From positions 1-48,398 of the forward strand of contig CALVCV010000010.1 in assembly GCA_944326155.1 (NCBI GenBank): a stretch of DNA of 48,398 nt, written 5' to 3'. The notes under the pieces are model-generated. The model did not search any database. It worked only from the letters and a program-made list of their open reading frames with translations, and was not told the DNA's origin. Position numbers and translations under genes: made by a program. Below are positions 18,305 through 27,091 of this stretch, piece by piece. The stretch is from an uncultured Bacilli bacterium. GTDB taxonomy: Bacteria > Bacillota_I > Bacilli_A > ML615J-28 > CAG-313. Within the stretch, counting starts at the first letter, position 1. Every line of letters starts with the position of its first letter.

Positions 18305-19612
18305 TTAAACAATTAAGCAATCGTAGACGGCTTTAATTGCTTTTTCAAATTGATTATTTGCTACACCAATAATAATACTTAGTTCTTGAGATGCTTGAGC
18401 AATTACTTTTATATTAATATCGTTTTGACCAAAAATTGAAAAAATTTTTGCACTAATACCAGGTTTTGTTGCCATATTTCTTCCAACTATAGCAATAAGC
18501 GCAATATCATTATCCACAATTACATCTTGAACATTATCATTTTTTTTAATTTCTGCAATAATTTCATACTTTTGCTTAGCAAGCGATGTCCTTTCTATGA
18601 TTAAACTAAAAGTATCAATACTTGAAGGAATATGTTCAATATTAATATTATATTTTTCTAAAATATCTAGTACATTTTGTATTACTTGTATTTTTGATGC
18701 TTTTGGTTTTTTAATAATTGTAATTGATTCATATAATTTTTTCCCTGTAATACCAGTAATAATTTGTGATGCATCTTGACATTTAGAAGAAATAACGGTT
18801 CCTTCCTCATCAGGGCGATTGGTATTCTTAATATTAATTGGAATATCTAATTCTTGGACAGGGAAAATCGTATCTTCATGAAGGACATTCGCACCCATAT
18901 AAGATAGTTCTCGCAATTCTTCATAAGATATTTCACGAATTTTTTTAGGATTATCTACAATTTTAGGATCAGCAACTAAGAATCCTGAAACGTCTGTCCA
19001 ATTTTCATAAATCGTTGCAGCCGTAAATTTAGCTAGAACAGCTCCTGTTACATCTGAACCCCCTCTAGAAAAAAGATGAATACTCCCATCAGGGTATGCG
19101 CCATAAAAACCGGGAACAACAATTTTCTTACTTATAAGAAATAGTTTTTTAACCGCGTCTGTCGTTTTTTGTTCATCTATTTTACCTTCATAATTAAAAA
19201 ATACGATATCTTTAGCATCAACAAAATCATAATTTAAATATTCAGCCATTAGTTTGGCACAAAAGTATTCACCACGACTGACCAAAAATTCTTCACTCAT
19301 GGTTTTAGAGAAACTTTTTTCAAGAGCTAAAAATTCTTCTTCAATAGCAGTCTTTAAACCTAAATTGTTTTTAATTTCTAAATATCTTTCTTTTATAATG
19401 TTGAAGATTTTTGTGCAATCAACACCATATTTTATATGAGCATAAATTAAATATAGTAAATCGGTTATTTTATGGTCACTGTCATCTTTTTTGCCTGGTG
19501 CTGAAACTACAATTACACTTCGCGTCTTATCTTTAAAAATAATATCTTTAATTTTTTTAAATTGTTCACTAGTTGCAAGACTAGATCCCCCGAATTTTGC
19601 TACTTTAATCAT
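18305..19612 (-). CDS. lysC: Aspartate kinase
   Basis: Phosphorylates L-aspartate, the first step toward lysine, threonine and methionine. The kinase domain begins VAKFGGSSLA and includes FLVSRGEYFCAKLMAEYL and HLFSRGGSDVTGAVLAK. The C-terminal third holds tandem ACT domains (about 300-435: ITGKKLYESITIIKK and IALIAIVGRNMATKPGIS), the usual site of amino-acid feedback. At 435 residues it is a monofunctional enzyme. It is the last gene of the threonine operon and overlaps asd by four bases, so threonine or lysine feedback is plausible. Confidence 0.95.
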   Translation of the reverse strand: MIKVAKFGGSSLATSEQFKKIKDIIFKDKTRSVIVVSAPGKKDDSDHKITDLLYLIYAHIKYGVDCTKIFNIIKERYLEIKNNLGLKTAIEEEFLALEKSFSKTMSEEFLVSRGEYFCAKLMAEYLNYDFVDAKDIVFFNYEGKIDEQKTTDAVKKLFLISKKIVVPGFYGAYPDGSIHLFSRGGSDVTGAVLAKFTAATIYENWTDVSGFLVADPKIVDNPKKIREISYEELRELSYMGANVLHEDTIFPVQELDIPINIKNTNRPDEEGTVISSKCQDASQIITGITGKKLYESITIIKKPKASKIQVIQNVLDILEKYNINIEHIPSSIDTFSLIIERTSLAKQKYEIIAEIKKNDNVQDVIVDNDIALIAIVGRNMATKPGISAKIFSIFGQNDINIKVIAQASQELSIIIGVANNQFEKAIKAVYDCLIV

Positions 19613-20598
19613 ATTTTTTCTATTAGTGCCATGGCAATTTGAATAGCATTGCTAGCGGCTCCTTTCCGTACATTATCTGCAACACAATATAGCAAGATAC
19701 CATTTTTATTTGCTAAGTCTTCTCTAATTCGGCCAACAAAAATTTGATCTTGATTGTTTGCAACAATTGAATGAGGATAAATATGTTTTTTTACATCATC
19801 ATAAAGAACAATACCTTTTTGTTTTGCAAAAGCATCTCTTACTTCATCAAGGGTAAATTGCTTTGCTAATTCCACAGCAATTACAACACCATGACAATTT
19901 TTTACAGGTACTCTAATACAAGTTGCTGAAATTGGGACATTGTCTAAATGTAAAATTTTTTTTGTCTCATTTATCATTTTCATTTCTTCTTTTGTATATC
20001 CATTATCTAAAAATTCATCAATTTCAGGAATACATGTCTGACTTATATCATAAGGATAAAATTCATTTTTTAAATGTTGTAAACCTCTTTCTAAATCATC
20101 AATTCCTTTTTTACCAGAGCCACTTACTGCTTGATAAGTTGTATAAACGATTTTTTTAATACCAAATTGATCGCTTAATGCTTTTAAAGGAACAACCGAT
20201 TGTATTGTTGAACAGTTTGGATTAGCAATAATAGCACTTTTGGTAAAAGCATCTTCAATGTTTACTTCTGGTACCACTAACGCACAATTTTCATCCATTC
20301 GCCAAGCACTAGAATTATCAATTACATAGGCTCCTTTTTCTGCTGCAAGTGGTGCAAACTCTTTAGAAACTTTTGCTCCTGCACTAAATAATGCAATATC
20401 AACATTTTCAAAAGCATTTTCATCTAATGCTTTTATTTCGTATTCTTGATTTTGGAAAAGAATTTTTTTACCAACACTTTTAGGTGATGCATAAAGAGTC
20501 AACTGATTAATAGGAAACTGATATTCATCTAAAATTTTTAAAAATGTTCTACCAACAAGACCAGTAGCACCCACAATTGCAATATTATATTTTTTCAT
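19609..20598 (-). CDS. asd: Aspartate-semialdehyde dehydrogenase
   Basis: Reduces aspartyl phosphate to aspartate semialdehyde with NADPH, the branch point to diaminopimelate/lysine and to homoserine. The NADP-binding start is IAIVGATGLVGRTFLKIL. The catalytic Cys is in IIANPNCSTIQ (about 130), and the active-site His region is RVPVKNCHGV. At 329 residues it is of normal size. It lies 46 bases after hom and overlaps lysC by four. Confidence 0.96.
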   Translation of the reverse strand: MKKYNIAIVGATGLVGRTFLKILDEYQFPINQLTLYASPKSVGKKILFQNQEYEIKALDENAFENVDIALFSAGAKVSKEFAPLAAEKGAYVIDNSSAWRMDENCALVVPEVNIEDAFTKSAIIANPNCSTIQSVVPLKALSDQFGIKKIVYTTYQAVSGSGKKGIDDLERGLQHLKNEFYPYDISQTCIPEIDEFLDNGYTKEEMKMINETKKILHLDNVPISATCIRVPVKNCHGVVIAVELAKQFTLDEVRDAFAKQKGIVLYDDVKKHIYPHSIVANNQDQIFVGRIREDLANKNGILLYCVADNVRKGAASNAIQIAMALIEKI

Positions 20599-20644
20599 AA
20601 ACTAATCTTCCTTTCATTTCGTTTTATAATATAATAGTTATCAG

Positions 20645-21604
20645 TTACTGAATTTTATATAAATTTTTATTATAATAAACGTCTAAAACACGTTGATGTA
20701 AAATGTCATAAATATCACCTACAATTGCAGCAGCAGTTGGAAGACTGCCAGCTCCTTTGCCAACAAAAACGAATTTACCTGCAGGTTTTGTTTCTATAAT
20801 AACCGCATTGTATTCATCATTAATATGTGACAAAAGGTCATCATTCTCTAAAGCAACAAGTTGAACCGAAAGATGAATTTCTTGATCAATTTTAGTTGCT
20901 TCACAGATATATTTTAAGGTCTTTTTTTCTTTACTTATCTTTTTTAGATTATATTTTTTAACTTCCGTAACTGGCACATGCTTAATTTGTTTAATATCGA
21001 TTTTTGTATTCCATGCAAGATCAGATAAAATAGCAATCTTTCGCATCATATCAAATCCTTCAAGATCAAATGATGGATTACTTTCTGCAAAACCTTTTTG
21101 CTTAGCATCCAATAAAGCATCCTCAAATGAAAAATTTTCTTTCATCCTAGATAAAATATAATTTGTAGTACCATTTAAAATGCCGGTAATTTTGGTAATT
21201 TCATTGACTAGTGTTAACGCCTTAAGATTTTTAACAATTGGAATAGTTCCGCCAACACTTGCTTCGTAACAAAATGCAACACAATTTTGTCTTGCCAAAA
21301 AGCTCAATTCATCAATATCTTTGGCCACTACTTCTTTATTAGCTGTTACAAAATGTTTATGATGTGTGATTGCATCGATTGCTATTCTTTTTGCAAAATC
21401 ATAACCACCAAGCACCTCAACAATCAGTTCAATGCTATCGTCATTTAATATTTCATCGATATTATCGGTAAATAAATCTATTAATTGTTTGTCAAATTTT
21501 TCCTTACGATCAAAAATTTTTACAAGTTCAATTTCCTTTTTAGTAAGGCAAATTTCGACTACTCCTCTTCCTATTACTCCATAACCAAGTACCGCAATTT
21601 TCAT
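20645..21604 (-). CDS. hom: Homoserine dehydrogenase, short form without ACT domain
   Basis: Reduces aspartate semialdehyde to homoserine. The N-terminal Rossmann motif is VLGYGVIGRGVVE. TANKEVVA (about 108) and GILNGTTNYIL (about 162) are conserved, and the catalytic lysine and acidic residues lie in FAESNPSFDLEGFDMMRKIAIL. It stops at 319 residues, whereas the usual Gram-positive enzyme has about 400-430 with a C-terminal ACT domain. The ACT domain is missing here, and a separate ACT protein is encoded immediately upstream, with TAATG overlap of stop and start. Confidence 0.94.
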   Translation of the reverse strand: MKIAVLGYGVIGRGVVEICLTKKEIELVKIFDRKEKFDKQLIDLFTDNIDEILNDDSIELIVEVLGGYDFAKRIAIDAITHHKHFVTANKEVVAKDIDELSFLARQNCVAFCYEASVGGTIPIVKNLKALTLVNEITKITGILNGTTNYILSRMKENFSFEDALLDAKQKGFAESNPSFDLEGFDMMRKIAILSDLAWNTKIDIKQIKHVPVTEVKKYNLKKISKEKKTLKYICEATKIDQEIHLSVQLVALENDDLLSHINDEYNAVIIETKPAGKFVFVGKGAGSLPTAAAIVGDIYDILHQRVLDVYYNKNLYKIQ

Positions 21605-22038
21605 TATTCAACCCCCATAATATCAACTTCTTTGACTCCATCACATGATGCTAGAAATTTTTTAAGAGTATCCAAATTTACCTCTAATTCGCTGACATCT
21701 AACATAATTGTAATAAAAGCATTTTGGCCTATAGGAGCATCTTGATTAATAGAAATGACATTACCTCTTGAGCTATATATAATTTGTAAAAGAGAAGAAA
21801 GAATGCCTTTCTCATCAATAGTTTTAATGGCAAATAAAGCTTTACTCCCTTGATTTCTTGTAGGTCTATAGATATAGTCTTTATATTTATAATATGTCGA
21901 TCGACTAATTTTTTGCATTTTACAAGCATCACTAATTTTAATTTTTTGATTATTAATAATTTCTCTAGTCATGATAACTTGTTCAAAAAAAGGTGGTAAA
22001 ATTGATTTATGGACAATTAGATAATCATTATTCTTCAT
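21604..22038 (-). CDS. PheB/YszB-like ACT-domain protein
   Basis: 144 residues. The N-terminal half (REIINNQKIKISDACKMQKISRSTYYKYKDYIYRP) resembles a small helix-turn-helix. The C-terminal half (LFAIKTIDEKGILSSLLQIIYSSRGNV onward) is an ACT domain, a small amino-acid-binding module. This layout matches the UPF0735/PheB family. The gene lies between thrB (11-base overlap) and a homoserine dehydrogenase that lacks its own ACT domain, so it could act as a detached regulatory subunit; that is inference. Confidence 0.82.
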   Translation of the reverse strand: MKNNDYLIVHKSILPPFFEQVIMTREIINNQKIKISDACKMQKISRSTYYKYKDYIYRPTRNQGSKALFAIKTIDEKGILSSLLQIIYSSRGNVISINQDAPIGQNAFITIMLDVSELEVNLDTLKKFLASCDGVKEVDIMGVE

Positions 22039-22888
22039 ATACGTATGCTCCTTTATTGGTAACTTTTACATCTATTTTTTGCCAATTGTCAATTGGTGAC
22101 AAAAAATCTATTGGTCTATCACTAATTAATAAAAGACTAGGACCTGCTCCACTAATTAGATAGATAAGTTGATTATATTTTTTCAAGATTGTTCTTACTT
22201 TTTCTTCTGGATCAATTAAAGCGTAGCGGTAAGGTTCATGTAGTAAATCATTTTTGGCGAATTGTAATAACTCAAAATCTCCCATTTCTAAAGCTTTTAC
22301 TGTCATGATTGCATGTGATAAATTATAAACAGCAGTTTCAAGTAAAACATTTTTTGGTAAAACTGCTCTTGCTTTTGTGGTTGATAATTCAAATTGCGGA
22401 ACTAAAAGCGCAAAATATAACTTTTCGCTAATAGAAAGTCTTAAACTAAAATAATCATTTTCTTTAAAACTACATATAAAACCACCATAAATTAAAGGAG
22501 CAACATTATCTGGATGACCTTCTACCAAAGTGGCAATTTGGAACATTTCATCCTTACTTAAAATACCTCCTAAGACTTCGTTGGCCATTATGATTCCCGC
22601 TACAATACAAGAAGCACTACTACCTAATCCTCGTGATACAGGAATCAATTGTGTTTTTTGCTTAATATGAATATACTGCAATTTTTGCTTTTTCAATAAA
22701 AATACCTTTTCATAACTTTGTATAATCAAATTAGTTTGTGGTATATTAAACAATTCATTAAATCCCTCTAATGCATATGCATCTGATAAAGTAAATTCAT
22801 ATTCATTATATAAATCAAAACAAACCCCAAGGCAATCAAAACCAGGTCCAAGATTTGCTGAAGTGGCATAAGTTCTAACAATTTTCAT
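22028..22888 (-). CDS. thrB: Homoserine kinase
   Basis: GHMP-family kinase that phosphorylates homoserine on the way to threonine. TSANLGPGFDCLGV (about 8-21) is the family start, PVSRGLGSSASCIVAGI (about 83-99) is the ATP-binding glycine loop, and LISGAGPSLLLIS is the third GHMP motif. It has 286 residues. It overlaps thrC (14 bases) upstream and the ACT gene (11 bases) downstream. Confidence 0.96.
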   Translation of the reverse strand: MKIVRTYATSANLGPGFDCLGVCFDLYNEYEFTLSDAYALEGFNELFNIPQTNLIIQSYEKVFLLKKQKLQYIHIKQKTQLIPVSRGLGSSASCIVAGIIMANEVLGGILSKDEMFQIATLVEGHPDNVAPLIYGGFICSFKENDYFSLRLSISEKLYFALLVPQFELSTTKARAVLPKNVLLETAVYNLSHAIMTVKALEMGDFELLQFAKNDLLHEPYRYALIDPEEKVRTILKKYNQLIYLISGAGPSLLLISDRPIDFLSPIDNWQKIDVKVTNKGAYVYEE

Positions 22889-24326
22889 CTAATTCACCTA
22901 TTATCTTTCTTAATCTTTCTTCAGCTTCTTCTTTTTTCCAACTTTCATATTTTTCAGATGATTGATAAATTTCTTGAATACTACTTGGAAATGGCATTTT
23001 ACTCATATCAGAAACTTTTTGAATTAATGCAAAATTAGTTTGTGGTAAATGAAAGATTTCATTTACTGTATCTATAAATTTAAATGGACTTGCTGTACTA
23101 ATAATTAGTGTTTTGCCTTTTAATTCCTTTTTTAATTTTTCAAATGCACCGTAAGCAACAGCTGTATGTGGATCTATTAAATAATTATATCTTTTAAAAC
23201 ATTCATTCATATAAAAAATAGTTTTTTCTTTATCAATATAAAAAGCTTTAAAATCTTGCAATTTATTATGATATGTATCAGGTAGGTAAAAACTTTTATT
23301 TATAGCTAAATCTTGCATTAATTTTTTAACAAGTACTTCGTCTCCTTCTGTAATCATATAAAGTAATCTTTCTAAATTAGAGGAAACTAAAATATCCATT
23401 GCTGGAGAATTAGTTACGTAAAAAGGACGCTTACAATCATATATCTTTGTATTAAAAAAATCTGTTAGTACATGATTTTCATTACTTGCACAAATCATTT
23501 TATCAATAAATAATCCCATTTTTTTTGCTAAATAACAGGCTAAGATATTACCAAAGTTACCTGTAGGTACCACAACATTTATCTTATCTCCAAAATTTAT
23601 TTCTTTTTGTTTTACTAGTTGAAAATAAGCATAAAAGTAATATATTACCTGAGGAATAAGTCTACCAATATTAATTGAATTAGCAGAAGATAATTCTATA
23701 TTTTCAAATATACTTGTAGTAAAAATCTTTTTTACTAGATTTTGACAATCATCGAAATTACCTTCAATTCCTATCACTTTCGCTTGATGATTAGTATAAA
23801 AATACATTTGTTTTTCTTGAAAATTGCTTACACCATGAGTAGGATATAAAACAATAATTTGTATATTCTTTGCTTTACTAAAACCTGCTAAAGCAGCTCC
23901 TCCTGTATCACCAGAAGTAGCAGTCAAAATAACTGTTTGACGAAAATTTTTATTTTTAACTTTTGCCTTTTCCATTAAGCTGGGTAACATAGTTAAAGCC
24001 ATATCTTTAAAAGACAGTGTTGGTCCATGATATAGTTCTAAAAAACTTATTTCATTAAAATTTTTTATTTTGACTATATTTTCTTTAAAATAAGTTGATG
24101 AATAAGTTTCATCAACAATTTCTGCAATCTCATCTTTTGTAAAATCATCTAAATAAAAGTCTAAAATTGCCTTGCTCAACTGTTGATAAGATAATGAGCA
24201 AAACGACTCATCAAATTGAAAATGATTCAAATGAATTGGTATAAAAAGTCCTCCATCTTCACTTATACCTTTGATAATTGCTTTACTTGCAGTCAATTTT
24301 AATTTTTTTCTTGTACTTGTATACAT
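22875..24326 (-). CDS. thrC: Threonine synthase
   Basis: PLP enzyme that converts phosphohomoserine to threonine. YHGPTLSFKDMALTMLP carries the PLP lysine (about 112). LTATSGDTGGAALAGF and VVPTGNFGNILACYLAKKMG are the phosphate- and cofactor-binding loops. At 483 residues it is the longer class with the N-terminal STRTRGG-like start (YTSTRKKLKLTASKAI). It is the first gene of the threonine operon, directly behind a strong promoter, with AGAGGTGG as ribosome site. Confidence 0.96.
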   Translation of the reverse strand: MYTSTRKKLKLTASKAIIKGISEDGGLFIPIHLNHFQFDESFCSLSYQQLSKAILDFYLDDFTKDEIAEIVDETYSSTYFKENIVKIKNFNEISFLELYHGPTLSFKDMALTMLPSLMEKAKVKNKNFRQTVILTATSGDTGGAALAGFSKAKNIQIIVLYPTHGVSNFQEKQMYFYTNHQAKVIGIEGNFDDCQNLVKKIFTTSIFENIELSSANSINIGRLIPQVIYYFYAYFQLVKQKEINFGDKINVVVPTGNFGNILACYLAKKMGLFIDKMICASNENHVLTDFFNTKIYDCKRPFYVTNSPAMDILVSSNLERLLYMITEGDEVLVKKLMQDLAINKSFYLPDTYHNKLQDFKAFYIDKEKTIFYMNECFKRYNYLIDPHTAVAYGAFEKLKKELKGKTLIISTASPFKFIDTVNEIFHLPQTNFALIQKVSDMSKMPFPSSIQEIYQSSEKYESWKKEEAEERLRKIIGELDENC

Positions 24327-24347
24327 AAACCACCTCTATTTTTCATT

Positions 24348-24376
24348 ATTATAGCACACTTTGTTTTTATTATCAA
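24348..24376 (-). promoter_or_regulatory. Promoter of the thrC operon
   Basis: On the minus strand TTGATA (24371-24376) and TATAAT (24348-24353) are 17 bases apart, near the sigma-A ideal. The start codon lies about 20 bases downstream of the -10, so the leader is too short for a T-box or attenuator. Confidence 0.85.
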
Positions 24377-24437
24377 GACATTTGTATTTATTTTAAAGAC
24401 ATTTTGTTGCAAATAATTATTGCAAATACTTTTTTTA

Positions 24438-24446
24438 TGATATAAT
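24438..24446 (+). promoter_or_regulatory. Extended -10 promoter of gdhA
   Basis: TGATATAAT is an extended -10 (TGnTATAAT). A TTGCAA at 24420-24425 could serve as -35, although the 15-base spacer is short. The gene's AAAGGAGAG ribosome site follows at about 24468-24476. Confidence 0.7.
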
Positions 24447-24481
24447 ATTGGAGAAATCAGTTTTAGAAAAGGAGAGATATT

Positions 24482-25825
24482 ATGAAAAATCAATACTTAT
24501 GCAAAATATATGATAATGTAAAAGCCAAAAATCTAAACGAACCAGAATTTTTACAAGCTGTATATGAAGTACTTAATTCCATCGAACCATACGTAAATGA
24601 AAACAGTAACCTTGAAAAAAATGGTATTCTTGAACGTTTTGTCGAACCAGAAAGAATGATTACTTTTAGAATTCCTTGGGTAGACGATCAAGGTAAGGTA
24701 CATGTAAATCGTGGATATCGAGTTGAATTTTCTTCTGCTATTGGGCCTTATAAAGGTGGTATTCGTCTTCATCCAACAGTTAATCAAAGCATCATTAAAT
24801 TTTTAGGCTTTGAACAAACACTTAAAAATTCACTTACAGGTTTACCTATGGGAGGAGGCAAAGGCGGTAGTGATTTTGATCCTAAAGGTAAAAGTGATTT
24901 AGAAATTATGCGTTTTTGTCAGAGTTTTATGAATGAATTATATCGTCATATTGGACCAAATACTGACGTACCTGCAGGCGATATTGGTACTGGGGCAAGA
25001 GAAATTGGTTATATGTTTGGTCAGTACAAAAAATTAAAAAATGAATTTACCGGGGTTTTAACTGGTAAAGGACTATCCTATGGTGGAAGTTTAGGTAGAA
25101 CCGAAGCTACAGGATATGGATTATGTTACTATACAAATAAAATGCTAGAGGTGATGAAAAATACTTCATTTAAAAATAAAAAAGTAATTATCTCAGGTTC
25201 TGGCAATGTAGCTTTATATGCAATGCAAAAAGCTCAAGAACTTGGAGCAATAGTCATCGCTATGAGTGATTCAAATGGGTATATTTATAATGAAAAAGGT
25301 CTTAATTTTAAATTCTTAAAAGAGTTAAAAGAAGTAAAACGTTTAAGAATTAGCGAATATCTTAAATTTGATGATAGTACCACATATGTTTCATGTTCTA
25401 AAGATATTTGGAAAGTTAAATGCGATATTGCTTTACCTTGTGCTACACAAAACGAACTTACCTTAGATGATGCTAAAATTCTTGTTTCCAATGGTGTAAT
25501 TGCAATTGGTGAAGGTGCCAATATGCCTTGTACACTAGAAGCTACAGATTATTTTATTAAAAATGAAATTTTATTTGGTCCCGCAAAAGCTGCCAATGCC
25601 GGTGGTGTAATGGTATCTGGTTTTGAAATGAGTCAAAATTCTATGCGTTATGCTTGGAGTTTTGAAGAAGTTGATAATAAACTTAAAACACAAATGGAAA
25701 ATATTTTTCTTGAAGTATTAGAGTGTGCAACACATTATAATGATAAATATAATTTTGTGCTTGGCGCAAATATTAGTGGTTTTAAAAAGGTTGCTAATGC
25801 TATGATTGCCCAAGGTGTATGTTAA
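24482..25825 (+). CDS. gdhA: NADP-type glutamate dehydrogenase
   Basis: Catalyses reductive amination of 2-oxoglutarate to glutamate, assimilating ammonium. GYRVEFSSAIGPYKGGIRLHPTVN (about 80-103), with the conserved lysines, and GLPMGGGKGGSDFDPKGKSD (about 120), with the catalytic lysine, are hallmarks of the hexameric family. VIISGSGNVALYAMQKAQELG is the nucleotide-binding Rossmann motif. At 447 residues it matches the hexameric NADP enzymes. It stands alone between its own promoter and terminator, divergent from the threonine operon. Cofactor preference is inferred from overall similarity. Confidence 0.95.
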   Translation: MKNQYLCKIYDNVKAKNLNEPEFLQAVYEVLNSIEPYVNENSNLEKNGILERFVEPERMITFRIPWVDDQGKVHVNRGYRVEFSSAIGPYKGGIRLHPTVNQSIIKFLGFEQTLKNSLTGLPMGGGKGGSDFDPKGKSDLEIMRFCQSFMNELYRHIGPNTDVPAGDIGTGAREIGYMFGQYKKLKNEFTGVLTGKGLSYGGSLGRTEATGYGLCYYTNKMLEVMKNTSFKNKKVIISGSGNVALYAMQKAQELGAIVIAMSDSNGYIYNEKGLNFKFLKELKEVKRLRISEYLKFDDSTTYVSCSKDIWKVKCDIALPCATQNELTLDDAKILVSNGVIAIGEGANMPCTLEATDYFIKNEILFGPAKAANAGGVMVSGFEMSQNSMRYAWSFEEVDNKLKTQMENIFLEVLECATHYNDKYNFVLGANISGFKKVANAMIAQGVC

Positions 25826-25855
25826 AAAACTTAAATATTTATTTTGTTATTATCT

Positions 25856-25891
25856 AAAAAATATCCTATTGATAAAATAGGATATTTTTTT
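25856..25891. terminator. Bidirectional terminator between gdhA and the lipoprotein gene
   Basis: Stem AAAAAATATCCTATT / AATAGGATATTTTTT with a 5-base loop and T-runs on both strands. It serves gdhA (plus) and the minus-strand gene ending at 25900. Confidence 0.92.
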
Positions 25892-25899
25892 TATTCATA

Positions 25900-26895
25900 T
25901 TATTTTTCTTCAATTGTAAAGCCTTTAGGTAATTGATCAACAAATTCTTGATAATTATCTTCACTTTTAAAATTTTTTGAAACAATAACCTTGCTGTTTG
26001 TTACATCTACATTAATTTTTGCTCGTGAATTATCAAAACCCCAATACGTAGATTCTTTAGTAGTATCATCTAAGTATGCTCCAGCAAAATCAATCGTAAC
26101 ATTTTTTAATGTTAAAGTTGAACCTGCTGCACCAGTAGTAGTAATTCGCCCATATTTAAGATCAACATTTTCTATTACTGTATTTCCTTCTTTAGTGCTT
26201 AAATAAATGCTACCAGCAAATTTTAATGTATCCATAGGTTCTATTGAAATATTTTTTAAAGTTGTATTTTTACCAAGTATTTCAATTACTTTATTTGGTT
26301 CTTTTTTGCATTGAAAGTCAATTCCATCAATTACAACATTGTCTCCTGCTATGGTAACAAAATTTTGATTTGCCCATACAGTATTAGGTGATTCTATTGT
26401 ACTTTTTACTATAACATCACCAATACCTTTTAACTTTAAGTTATTAGCAGTTATTAGAAAATAATATCCGGTTTGATCTTCATACTTAGTTGTTTCGTCA
26501 CGATCAATATTATAAGTACCACTTTTTAGGGCAATTGCTTGTCCATCTTTTTGATTTTGTAATGTTGCTCTTAACTCAGTCGCATTATTGACAATTTTAT
26601 CGGCTACAAAAATTGTATATTTAAATTCTTGATCTTCATAAGTTATTTTTACTTCTTGATCGCCAGTTTTATTTTTATCATAGCCTGAAATCATATTTGC
26701 GACAACATCTACTAAATCACCTTTTGAGTTATCATCAAAAATTGTATTTACTTTCATACCAGTTAAATCTGTACCTTTTAATACCACAAGTTGATGATTA
26801 GTAACTTCAATGCCAGTTATTTTTTGTTTCTTACATCCTGAGTTCATTACCATTAGAGTAAACAAACATAACGAACATAATAAAAATTTTTTCAT
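25900..26895 (-). CDS. Lipoprotein with Ig-like and beta-helix regions
   Basis: 331 residues. The signal peptide ends in MNSGC, with the lipidated Cys at 21, so it should be anchored to the outer face of the membrane. Residues about 28-95 (ITGIEVTNHQLVVLKGTDL to KYTIFVA) look like a Big_3-type Ig-like domain. Residues about 100-300 contain repeating hydrophobic strands (NNLKLKGIGDVIV, DNVVIDGIDF, KNTTLKNISI, GNTVIENVDLKY, STLTLKNVTIDF) typical of a right-handed parallel beta-helix as in pectate-lyase-like proteins. No catalytic residues could be assigned. Function unknown; binding to a polysaccharide or surface is possible. Confidence 0.75.
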   Translation of the reverse strand: MKKFLLCSLCLFTLMVMNSGCKKQKITGIEVTNHQLVVLKGTDLTGMKVNTIFDDNSKGDLVDVVANMISGYDKNKTGDQEVKITYEDQEFKYTIFVADKIVNNATELRATLQNQKDGQAIALKSGTYNIDRDETTKYEDQTGYYFLITANNLKLKGIGDVIVKSTIESPNTVWANQNFVTIAGDNVVIDGIDFQCKKEPNKVIEILGKNTTLKNISIEPMDTLKFAGSIYLSTKEGNTVIENVDLKYGRITTTGAAGSTLTLKNVTIDFAGAYLDDTTKESTYWGFDNSRAKINVDVTNSKVIVSKNFKSEDNYQEFVDQLPKGFTIEEK

Positions 26896-27049
26896 AGTTT
26901 CCTCCTTTTTTTAAAATTCATAAAAGTTCTATTTATTAATAAAACATTTTATTTCATAATTATTTTTTACAATTGAATTTATAATATTCAAAAATTTTTT
27001 TCTATTTTTTAGTTTAATAGATTTTTATTAACAAAAAAAATATAAAAAA

Positions 27050-27072
27050 GACTATAGAATTTATCTATAGTC
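27050..27072 (-). terminator. Terminator after the MscS gene
   Basis: 9-bp perfect stem GACTATAGA / TCTATAGTC with a 5-base loop, flanked by A and T runs. The minus-strand T tract (TTTTTTATA) follows the gene ending at 27092. Confidence 0.88.
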
Positions 27073-27091
27073 AAAAAATTACAAAATAAAA

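Noticed and set aside
24327-24481. T-box or attenuator before thrC
   Set aside because: The promoter lies about 20 bases from the start codon, leaving no room for a leader structure.
24299-24493. 64-codon ORF across the thrC-gdhA promoter region
   Set aside because: It covers both promoters and overlaps two firm genes; its composition is that of AT-rich noncoding DNA.
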